Shown here: in pieces, positions 26,203 to 33,666 of the stretch
Position numbering within the stretch: the first letter of the stretch is position 1
Layout of the letters: every line of letters starts with the position of its first letter
Source: Myxococcus eversor
GTDB lineage: Bacteria > Myxococcota > Myxococcia > Myxococcales > Myxococcaceae
DNA length: 64,000 nucleotides
NCBI RefSeq assembly: GCF_010894455.1
Contig: NZ_JAAIXY010000001.1
Coordinates: 124,001 to 188,000 of the forward strand
Direction of reading: 5' to 3'
Notes under the pieces: generated by a model
The model's database searches: none
Seen by the model: only the letters and a program-made list of their open reading frames with translations
Told to the model about the DNA's origin: nothing
Translations under genes and position numbers: made by a program

Positions 26203-28379
26203 GACGCCTCCTCGGGCTTCATCAGGCGCCGGGTGAAGACCGACCAGCCCATCAGCACCACGAAGATGAGGACCGAGTACGCCGCCGCGAAGCCGTACTG
26301 CTCGTTGCGCTGGAAGGCCCAGCGGAACGCCTCCGACACCAGGATGTCCGTGGCGCCGCCCGGCTCGCCTCCGGACACCAGGTAGATGATGTTGAACATG
26401 TTGAACGTCCACACGCTGCCCAGGATGACGGCGGGCAGCATCGCGGGCTTGAGCAGGGGCAGGGTGATTCGCCGGAACTGCGTCCACTTGCTGGCCCCGT
26501 CCACCTCCGCGGCCTCGTACAGCTCCGGGGGGATGGACTGCAGCGCGCCCAGCGCCACCACCATCATGAACGGGAAGCCCAGCCACGTGTTGGTGGCCAC
26601 GTTGGCCGCGAAGGCCGTGGAGAAGCGGGTGAACCAGCTCACCGGCTCCAGGTCCAACGCCACGAGCAGGCCGTTGATGGCGCCGAACTGCCGGTGGAAC
26701 ATGCCCTTCCACATCAGCGCGGTGATGTAGTTGGGCACCGCCCACGGGATGATGAGCAGCACCCGATACACCCCGCGCATCTTGAGCAGCGGGTCCTTCA
26801 GGATGAGCGCCAGCCCCAGGCCGATGCTCACGTGCAGCACCACGTTCACCACCGCCCACAAGAGCGTCACCGCGAGCGTGAAGTAGAACGAGAGCGGCTC
26901 GGTGATGCTGTAGCCACGGCTGGCCAGGATGTCGACGAAGTTGGCCAGGCCCACGAACGTGTACTGCCCCGCGTCGTGGTGGAACAGCGACAGCGTCAGG
27001 CCCACCGCGAAGGGGATGAACACCAGCACCAGCAGGCCCGCCGCCGCGGGCGCGACGTACGTCACCGCGCGCGAGACATCCGGATAGCGCTGACGGAACG
27101 TCTGGCTCTGTGCCGGCCGCCGCAGCACCCACGCGGTGCCTCCTCCCAAGGCCATCACTCCCGCGAGCGTGAGCCAGGGCATGGGGCTGGCTTCGGGCGG
27201 ACGCTCCCGGTGCAGGGCCCGGTAGCGACGGTCCGCGAGCGCGCCCGCGTCCTCGGGCCGGGTTCCGCCCTGGAGCACCGCGCGCAAGGTCAGCTTCATG
27301 GGCTCCCACACGCGCGCCATCTCCAGCGTGTTGGGCATGGGCGTGGCGTCCTTCGCCGCCTCGCGGAAGGAGGAGATGAGCGTGTCGTCCTTCACCTCCT
27401 GGAACTGGTAGGCGGCGACGTTCGCCGGAATCTGCCGGCCCACCGTGGTGCGCACCCGCGAGGACTCGCCCAGCGACAGGAAGCGCGCCAGCTCGTGCGC
27501 CCGCGCGGACTGCTCCGAGCGCGAGGAGACGAACGCCGCCTCCACGCCGAGGAAGGGCTTCATCGGCGTGCCCGTCTCGCTCACCGTGGGCAGCGCCACC
27601 ACGCGGTACCGCACCGACGGCGCGATTTCTCCCGCGAACCAGGGGCCGCTGATGGTCATCGCCACGCGGCCGTCGTTGAAGAGCGTCTTCACCAGCGCCC
27701 CCGACACCTCCTGGGGCATCATCCGCTCGTCCTGGAGCTTCTTCACGAAGGCCAGCGAGCGCGCCATCCCTGGCGTGTCGAAGCTCGCGCGGCCCGTGGC
27801 GTCGAACAGCGGCCCGTCGAAGCCGAAGAGGAACGGCGCGTGGAAGTAGAAGTCCCCGCTCTCGTACGCCAGGCCGAAGCGCCCCTCCGCCGGGTTCGAC
27901 AGCGTGGGCAGCAGCGCCAGCAGCTCCGCGGTGGTGGTGGGCGGGCGCGGCACCAGCTTCGTATTCACGTAGAGCGCCAGCGACTTGAGCGACATCGGAT
28001 AGCCGTACACCTGGCCATCCACCTCCAGCGCCGCCACCGTGTTGGCGAAGTAGTCGGCACGGACGAGGGTGCCCGTCGTCGGCGCCAGCAGGTTCTGTCC
28101 CTGGAAGTTGCGCAGCCGCTCGTGGTTGAAGATGAAGACGTCGGGGCCCGCGCCGTGGGGAATGGCGTTGGTCAGCTTGGCCGCGTAGGCGTCATAGGGC
28201 AGGGCGAGCATGTCCACCCGCACGCCCGTCTTCTCGGTGAAGAGCGTGGTGGCCTGGAGGAGCGCGGCCTCCTCTCCACCCCGGTACGCGTGCCACAGCT
28301 TGAGGGGCTCGGGCTGGGCTTCCGCCGCGTGCGCGCTCCACGCCATGGCGAGCAGCACCAGCGCCACGAGCCTGTTCAA
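26199..28379 (-). CDS. malF: Fused substrate-binding protein and permease (MalE-MalF)
   Basis: 726 residues. A signal peptide (MNRLVALVLLAMAWSAHA) leads to a MalE-type solute-binding domain (about 25-375: LKLWHAYRGGEEAA, DVFIFNHERL, GPWFAGEIA, FLGVEAAFVSS). A linker of about 50 residues and one hydrophobic segment (WLTLAGVMALGGGTAWVL) follow, then a full MalF-type permease (about 435-726) with the EAA loop ELYEAAEVDGASKWTQF. Normally these are two proteins. Fusion fixes one binding domain to each transporter on the periplasmic side, which fits the membrane topology. ATGA overlaps at both ends tie it to malK and malG. The symbol is given for the permease half. Confidence 0.9.
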   Translation of the reverse strand: MNRLVALVLLAMAWSAHAAEAQPEPLKLWHAYRGGEEAALLQATTLFTEKTGVRVDMLALPYDAYAAKLTNAIPHGAGPDVFIFNHERLRNFQGQNLLAPTTGTLVRADYFANTVAALEVDGQVYGYPMSLKSLALYVNTKLVPRPPTTTAELLALLPTLSNPAEGRFGLAYESGDFYFHAPFLFGFDGPLFDATGRASFDTPGMARSLAFVKKLQDERMMPQEVSGALVKTLFNDGRVAMTISGPWFAGEIAPSVRYRVVALPTVSETGTPMKPFLGVEAAFVSSRSEQSARAHELARFLSLGESSRVRTTVGRQIPANVAAYQFQEVKDDTLISSFREAAKDATPMPNTLEMARVWEPMKLTLRAVLQGGTRPEDAGALADRRYRALHRERPPEASPMPWLTLAGVMALGGGTAWVLRRPAQSQTFRQRYPDVSRAVTYVAPAAAGLLVLVFIPFAVGLTLSLFHHDAGQYTFVGLANFVDILASRGYSITEPLSFYFTLAVTLLWAVVNVVLHVSIGLGLALILKDPLLKMRGVYRVLLIIPWAVPNYITALMWKGMFHRQFGAINGLLVALDLEPVSWFTRFSTAFAANVATNTWLGFPFMMVVALGALQSIPPELYEAAEVDGASKWTQFRRITLPLLKPAMLPAVILGSVWTFNMFNIIYLVSGGEPGGATDILVSEAFRWAFQRNEQYGFAAAYSVLIFVVLMGWSVFTRRLMKPEEAS

Positions 28380-29464
28380 GATGCCACCTCCAGCGACTCG
28401 CGCTCCACCGGGTGGCGCAAGGCCACGGAGCCGTCCTCGGTGAACACGTGCAGCGCGTCCGCCATGGGCGCCAGGAACACCTTGTCGCCCACCGACACCT
28501 GGGTGCCCTTGTCGAAGCGCGCGGCCACCGGCCCCGACTCCGTGTTGACGAAGGCGTACCCGTCGAACCCCAGCCGCTCCACCGCGTCCACCGTGCCCGC
28601 CAGGGGCCCCAGCGCCGCCACGCGCAGGTCCTGGGGACGCAGCCCCACCAGGACGTTGGCCGCGCCCGGGGAGAGGTCCGCCGGGGAGAGCAGCGTGAAG
28701 CCCTTGCCCACCAGGTTCGCCCCGTCGCGCCGGGCCTCCAGGAAGTTCATCGCCGGTGAGCCCAGGAAGCCCGCGACGAAGCGGTTCGCCGGTCGGTTGT
28801 ACAGCTCCAACGGGGGCCCCACCTGCTGCAACACGCCCGCGTTGAAGACGGCCACCCGGGTGGCCAGCGTCATCGCCTCTACCTGGTCATGGGTGACGTA
28901 GATCATCGTCGCGCCCAGCCGGCGGTGCAGCCGCGCCAGCTCCCCGCGCATCTGCACCCGCAGGGCCGTGTCCAGGTTGGACAGGGGCTCGTCGAAGAGG
29001 AAGACCTTCGGCCGCCGGACGATGGCGCGCCCCATGGCCACGCGCTGACGTTGACCGCCCGACAACGCCTTCGGCTTGCGCTCCAACAGGTGGCCCAGCT
29101 CCAGCATCGCCGCGACTTCGTCCACCCGGGAGGCGATCTCCGCCTGGGGGAACTTCCGCAGCGTCAGGCCGAAGGCCAGGTTCTCCCGCACCGTCATGTG
29201 GGGGTAGAGCGCGTACGACTGGAAGACCATCGCCACGTCGCGGTCTCTCGGGGGCACGTCGTTGACGCGCGCTCCGCCGATTCGCACCTCGCCCGCGTCC
29301 ACCTGCTCCAGCCCCGCGATGAGCCGCAGGAGCGTCGTCTTCCCACAGCCCGAGGGGCCCACCATGACCAGGAACTCGCCCTGTCCCACCTGAAGGTCCA
29401 CGCCCTTCACGATGAGATTCGAGCCAAACGACTTCTTGATTCCGTTCAGGGTGACTTCGGACAA
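28376..29464 (-). CDS. malK: ABC importer ATPase (MalK/UgpC family)
   Basis: 362 residues. Walker A is GPSGCGKTT (36-44), the signature LSGGQRQRVAMGRA and Walker B FLFDEPLSNLD. The C-terminal regulatory domain of the CUT1 sugar importers is present (LVGLRPQDLRV, VGDKVFLAPMADALHVF). It energises uptake through the MalE-MalF fusion and MalG. It is first in the minus-strand operon and divergent from the debranching enzyme gene, so the 220 bases between them probably hold shared control sites. Confidence 0.93.
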   Translation of the reverse strand: MSEVTLNGIKKSFGSNLIVKGVDLQVGQGEFLVMVGPSGCGKTTLLRLIAGLEQVDAGEVRIGGARVNDVPPRDRDVAMVFQSYALYPHMTVRENLAFGLTLRKFPQAEIASRVDEVAAMLELGHLLERKPKALSGGQRQRVAMGRAIVRRPKVFLFDEPLSNLDTALRVQMRGELARLHRRLGATMIYVTHDQVEAMTLATRVAVFNAGVLQQVGPPLELYNRPANRFVAGFLGSPAMNFLEARRDGANLVGKGFTLLSPADLSPGAANVLVGLRPQDLRVAALGPLAGTVDAVERLGFDGYAFVNTESGPVAARFDKGTQVSVGDKVFLAPMADALHVFTEDGSVALRHPVERESLEVAS

Positions 29465-29529
29465 GACACACTCGGAAAATGAGGGGAGGAACGGCGGGGC
29501 ACATTACCCGGAGCCTCGCGCTTTCCTCA

Positions 29530-29542
29530 AACCCGCCGGGTT
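29530..29542. promoter_or_regulatory. AACCCG-C-CGGGTT dyad between divergent glucan operons
   Basis: A perfect 6+1+6 inverted repeat lies in the 220-base gap between malK (minus) and the debranching enzyme gene (plus). Odd-symmetry dyads of this size occur as operators for sugar regulators, but no regulator gene is nearby. It may be chance. Confidence 0.35.
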
Positions 29543-29644
29543 GGGCGCGGTGCGTCATTCTCGCGCCGGGCCATCCAGAAGTTTCCGGGGTCCGTAGAGT
29601 GGCAACGGGGGTGGCCGCCTTGTCAGCCCCGGAAGGCGCTTGTT

Positions 29645-29689
29645 ATGGAAGACGACATCCGGTTCGCCGAGGTCTACCCCACCGTATGA
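29645..29689 (+). CDS. Possible 14-residue leader peptide coupled to the debranching enzyme
   Basis: ATG 29645 opens a 14-codon frame (MEDDIRFAEVYPTV) preceded by GGAAGG about 9 bases upstream. Its TGA overlaps the ATG of the next gene (ATGA, 29686-29689). The following gene has only a weak ribosome-binding site of its own, so translational coupling is plausible. The peptide's sequence suggests no function and the frame may be accidental. Confidence 0.35.
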   Translation: MEDDIRFAEVYPTV

Positions 29690-32127
29690 GCACTCCCCGT
29701 TGGTCCCTCCCGAGGGGCGCGACCCTGGTCGCTTTTCTGTTCGCCGTCGGTTGCAGCGAAAGCGACTACGTCCGGCTCTACCACAGCGAGGCCCGCGCCC
29801 CGAGCTACACCGTCGAGGACGTCGAGTCGATGAAGCACATGGGAGCGACGTTCACCGACCAGGGGGTCAACTTCGCCCTCTACTCGGAGAACGCGACGCG
29901 GCTGGAGCTGCTCCTGTTCGATGACCCGGAAGGCAACCGGCCCTCGCGCACGTATCCGCTGACGCGCTACGGGGACGTGTGGAACGTCTACGTGGAGGGC
30001 GTGGGCCTGGGGCAGCACTACGGCTTCCGCGCGTGGGGCCCCAACTGGGAGTTCGACGAGCGCTGGTTCCCCGGCTCCATCCACGGCTTCCGCGCCGACG
30101 CGGACGTGGACGGCAACCGCTTCAACCCGAACAAGCTCCTGACGGACCCCTATTCGCAGGCGCTGCACCGGGACCACGACTGGAGCAAGGGCAGCACCGC
30201 CAGCGGCCCCGCGCGCACGGAGGTGACGTACGCGGCCTCCGCCAAGAGCGTGCTGGTGCAGAGCGGCTACCAGTGGGGCGAGGCGGAGCGGCAGTGGCGG
30301 GACAACCGCCAGAACGAGCAGTGGGCGGGCCACAAGTGGCAGGACCTCATCGTCTACGAGGTCCACGCCAAGGGCTTCACCGCGGACCCCGCCAGCGGCG
30401 TGCGCTTCCCCGGCACCTACCGGGGCCTGGGCGAGAAGGCCGACTACTTCAAGGACCTGGGCATCACCGCCGTGGAGCTGCTCCCCATCCACGAGAAGCC
30501 GCTGGATGGCGGCTACTGGGGCTACCAGACCATCAACTTCTTCGCGCCCGAGCTGTCCTACGCCGCCTTCAAGCGGCCGAACGAGGTCATCGACGAGTTC
30601 AAGTGGATGGTGGAGGAGCTGCACAAGCGCGACATCGAGGTCATCGTCGACGTCGTCTACAACCACACCGGCGAGGGCGGGCTCTGGCGCGAGAAGCTGG
30701 AGTCGGATGACGTGCTGCCTGGCGATCCACTGGACTCGTTGGACCCGGCGGAAGTGGCGGGCGTGTACTCGTTCCGCGGCATCGACAATCAGGCGTACTA
30801 CGGCCTCACGGGGGACCGGCGGCTGTACTGGAACAACACGGGCGTGGGCAACCAGACCCGGCCCAACCACCGGCCCATGCGCAAGCTCATCATCGACAGC
30901 CTGCGCTTCTACACCGAGGAGCTGCACGTCGACGGCTTCCGCTTCGACCTGGCGCCGATCCTGGGCGAGAGAGATCAGGACTACAACCGCTGGGACGACC
31001 CGAAGAACACGGTGCTTCAGGAGATTGTCGATGACCCGGTGCTCCAGAAGTACAACACGCGCATCATCGCGGAGCCCTGGAGCGCGGGCGGCTGGTACTG
31101 CATGCCCATGGGCGAGTTCCCCAACTCGCAGACGCAGCCGGGCAACGGCTGGTACGAGTGGAACGGCCGCTTCCGCGACTGGTGGCGCGCGTTCATCAAC
31201 CGCGACGACTGGAAGCTCAACTCCAACGAGGGCTCGCTGTGCGGCAGGCCGGGCTCGGCGGACGGCGCCTTCCTGATGTACGGCAGCAAGGAGTGGTACT
31301 CGCGCAACGGCCGCCGCCCGTATCACTCGATGAACTTCATCACCGTGCACGACGGCTTCACGATGTACGACCTGTTCACCTACGAGGTGAAGCAGAACAA
31401 GTGCGGCCCGCTCAACCCGGTGTGCTGTGACACGCCCAACAGCCCCTTCTGCGACAAGGTGAGCGGCGAGGACCACAACCGCTCGCGCAACTGGGGCCCG
31501 GTGGGTGACACGCGCGGGGAGAGCATGCGCCGGCAGATGATGCGCAACGCCTTCATGGCGATGATGATCTCCCACGGCACGCCGATGATTCTGGGCGGCG
31601 ACGAGTGGATGCGCACGCAGCTGGGCAACAACAACGCCTACTCCACGCGCGCGGACAACCCGTTCAACTGGTACCAGTGGGGCGCGTACCTGGCGCGCGA
31701 CGAGCGGCACCGGATGTACGAGTTCGTCAAGGCGGCCATCCGCCTGCGCAAGGAGCACGCCTACGCCTTCGCGCCATCGGACTACGAGAAGGGCTCGCCC
31801 CTGGTGTGGAAGAGCGCCCAGAACACCGAGGAGGTGGGCTGGGACACCAAGCAGTTGATGATGCACTACCCGGACACGTCCTACGGCCCGGAGCTGGTGG
31901 TGCTCATCAACATGGAGCCGCGCGCGGTGGAGTTCACCCTGCCGCCGGGGCGCCAGTGGAAGCGGCTCATCGACACGCAGGCCTACTTCGACAGCCCCGA
32001 GTACCTGTCCGCCACGGGCCTGGAGTCCCGTGTCACGGGCAACTCCTGGCTGGACGCGCCGTCCCCCGTGACGGGGGTGACCTACGGGGTGCCCGAGCGC
32101 ACCATCGTCGTCCTGCGCGCGGAGTAG
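29686..32127 (+). CDS. Exported lipoprotein GlgX/isoamylase-type debranching enzyme
   Basis: 813 residues from ATG 29686. The N-terminus has a hydrophobic stretch ending FAVGC, a lipobox, so the enzyme is probably membrane-anchored outside the cytoplasm; ordinary GlgX is cytoplasmic. A CBM48-like domain (about 50-190) precedes the GH13 barrel. The catalytic residues fit D421 (FRFDLAP), E463 (IIAEPW) and D556 (TVHDGF). The family cleaves alpha-1,6 branches of glycogen-like glucans. The gene opens the plus-strand operon with the barrel and alpha-amylase genes. An intracellular role is less likely given the signal. Confidence 0.88.
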   Translation: MSTPRWSLPRGATLVAFLFAVGCSESDYVRLYHSEARAPSYTVEDVESMKHMGATFTDQGVNFALYSENATRLELLLFDDPEGNRPSRTYPLTRYGDVWNVYVEGVGLGQHYGFRAWGPNWEFDERWFPGSIHGFRADADVDGNRFNPNKLLTDPYSQALHRDHDWSKGSTASGPARTEVTYAASAKSVLVQSGYQWGEAERQWRDNRQNEQWAGHKWQDLIVYEVHAKGFTADPASGVRFPGTYRGLGEKADYFKDLGITAVELLPIHEKPLDGGYWGYQTINFFAPELSYAAFKRPNEVIDEFKWMVEELHKRDIEVIVDVVYNHTGEGGLWREKLESDDVLPGDPLDSLDPAEVAGVYSFRGIDNQAYYGLTGDRRLYWNNTGVGNQTRPNHRPMRKLIIDSLRFYTEELHVDGFRFDLAPILGERDQDYNRWDDPKNTVLQEIVDDPVLQKYNTRIIAEPWSAGGWYCMPMGEFPNSQTQPGNGWYEWNGRFRDWWRAFINRDDWKLNSNEGSLCGRPGSADGAFLMYGSKEWYSRNGRRPYHSMNFITVHDGFTMYDLFTYEVKQNKCGPLNPVCCDTPNSPFCDKVSGEDHNRSRNWGPVGDTRGESMRRQMMRNAFMAMMISHGTPMILGGDEWMRTQLGNNNAYSTRADNPFNWYQWGAYLARDERHRMYEFVKAAIRLRKEHAYAFAPSDYEKGSPLVWKSAQNTEEVGWDTKQLMMHYPDTSYGPELVVLINMEPRAVEFTLPPGRQWKRLIDTQAYFDSPEYLSATGLESRVTGNSWLDAPSPVTGVTYGVPERTIVVLRAE

Positions 32128-32166
32128 GGGCAGGCAGCCGAGGTGCGCTATAAGCAGGGCCCGTCC

Positions 32167-33666
32167 ATGCGAGTCCTGCCAGCGCGCCTCGGCGCCCTCC
32201 TGCTGCTCCTCATCCCGCTCGTCACCCTGGCCGACGCATCGAGAGATCGCTTCGGCGCAGCGGGCTACTTCCGCATCATGACCCGCCCGGACTTCTCGGG
32301 AGGCTCCGGTCAGCTCGGTTACTACTGGCTGTACGGCCGGCTCCTCAACGAGAGCCCCTACGGCGAGCTGAACCTGCGACTGGACGTGCTCCAGTCCGCG
32401 CCCGGAACGGATGAAGCGTGGGCGGAGGTGCACACGCGCTTCTCCGGCACGTCGTTCCGCTCGGCGGACCCGGGCAACGGCTCCTTCGTCAACTTCCGCG
32501 CGGACTACCTGTTCGTGCGCGCCGGCAACATCCTGCTCGACAGGGTGACGTGGCAGCTCGGCACGCTCGAGGACCGGTGGAATGACTTGCACATCTACGA
32601 CCAGCGCCCGGCGACGCTGCTCTGGGACACGGTGGGCCTGTCCGGCACGTACCAGGCGGAGCGCTACGACGTGCTGCTGGCGGTGGGTGACAGCGGCTAC
32701 ACGCTGCGTCCCCAGAAGTACAACACGGTGCTCACCGGCGCCGCGTCCTTCCGCTACCGGCTGATTCCGGGACACCTGGAGTTGGGCATCCGCGGGCAGC
32801 TCGGCTACGAGCCGAAGGTGCGGGGCAATCGCAACGCGCTCTACGCGTCGCCCAACACCAACTACGAGGACTTCGTGCGGCGCGAAGTCGTGCAGCGCTA
32901 CTTCGAGCAGAACCCGGGACAGGCGGACTACGAGGTGGGGCGCCTGACCCCGCGCAGCGCGCTGTCGTACCGGGCCGCGGGTTACGTGGGCTTCGGCAAC
33001 GTGGGGCCGCTCATCTGGGACAACCTGTACCTCACCTTCGAGCGCAAGCACCCCGACCAGGCCTATACGGAGTTCGTGCGCGACAGGGAGTTCCAGGTCT
33101 TCATCGCGGACCAGACGGACGAGCGCTACGAGGCGGCGCTGGGCAACGAGGCGTACCTGAAAATCATCCCCGACAAGCTGGAGGCCCTGTGGGGCGTCTG
33201 GGTGGGGTACGCGTACAACAAGGACAACGCCATCAAGCCCGGCGACGATGACCGCTTCATCGCGTCCACGGTGCTGCGGCTCCAGTACTTCCTCACCGAG
33301 CGCGTGCACCTCCTGGCGGAGACGAGCATCGCCACGGAGCGCAGCCAGAACGGCAACCTGTATCGCAACCACATGGACTCGGTGTTCACCAACACCGGGG
33401 GCATCCCGGACTCGCGCGGCTTGGAGTACGGCGACAGCGACACGCGCAACACGTGGCAGGGAAAAATCGGTGTCGTGCTCACGCCGACGGGACGGGGCAT
33501 CTACGCGCGCCCCAGCCTGCGGCTCCTGTACGGCATCCAGCACTCCTCGCAGCACGCGGCGTTCGGCAATTCGTTCGTGGATAGCCTGGACCAGTACAAC
33601 ACGTACATCGGCCCCGAGCGCCACTGGCACTCGGTGGTCGCCATCGAGGCCGAAGGATGGTTCTGA
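32167..33666 (+). CDS. Outer-membrane beta-barrel, candidate maltodextrin porin
   Basis: 499 residues from ATG 32167 (the frame is open from 32143). A signal peptide (MRVLPARLGALLLLLIPLVTLADA) is followed by many alternating amphipathic strands (AEVHTRFSGTSF, DYLFVRAGNILL, VTWQLGTLEDRW, SFRYRLIPGHLELGIRGQLGYEP). The chain ends in EAEGWF, a terminal aromatic. It does not look like LamB in detail. Its position between two exported glucan hydrolases suggests passage or anchoring of maltodextrins at the outer membrane. It overlaps the next gene by 10 bases. Confidence 0.78.
   Translation: MRVLPARLGALLLLLIPLVTLADASRDRFGAAGYFRIMTRPDFSGGSGQLGYYWLYGRLLNESPYGELNLRLDVLQSAPGTDEAWAEVHTRFSGTSFRSADPGNGSFVNFRADYLFVRAGNILLDRVTWQLGTLEDRWNDLHIYDQRPATLLWDTVGLSGTYQAERYDVLLAVGDSGYTLRPQKYNTVLTGAASFRYRLIPGHLELGIRGQLGYEPKVRGNRNALYASPNTNYEDFVRREVVQRYFEQNPGQADYEVGRLTPRSALSYRAAGYVGFGNVGPLIWDNLYLTFERKHPDQAYTEFVRDREFQVFIADQTDERYEAALGNEAYLKIIPDKLEALWGVWVGYAYNKDNAIKPGDDDRFIASTVLRLQYFLTERVHLLAETSIATERSQNGNLYRNHMDSVFTNTGGIPDSRGLEYGDSDTRNTWQGKIGVVLTPTGRGIYARPSLRLLYGIQHSSQHAAFGNSFVDSLDQYNTYIGPERHWHSVVAIEAEGWF

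Noticed and set aside
21481..26385. 1634-residue plus-strand open frame
   Set aside because: It is the mirror of the repeat lipoprotein and malG on the other strand. Its translation is Arg/His/Ala-rich with no family motif, as expected of a high-GC shadow frame.
26694..28901. 735-residue plus-strand open frame
   Set aside because: Antisense shadow of the MalE-MalF fusion and malK; composition dominated by Arg, His and Gln.
29674..33630. 1318-residue minus-strand open frame
   Set aside because: It lies opposite the debranching enzyme and barrel genes, both of which carry clear motifs and export signals. Its own sequence is low-information Val/Arg/Ala repeats.
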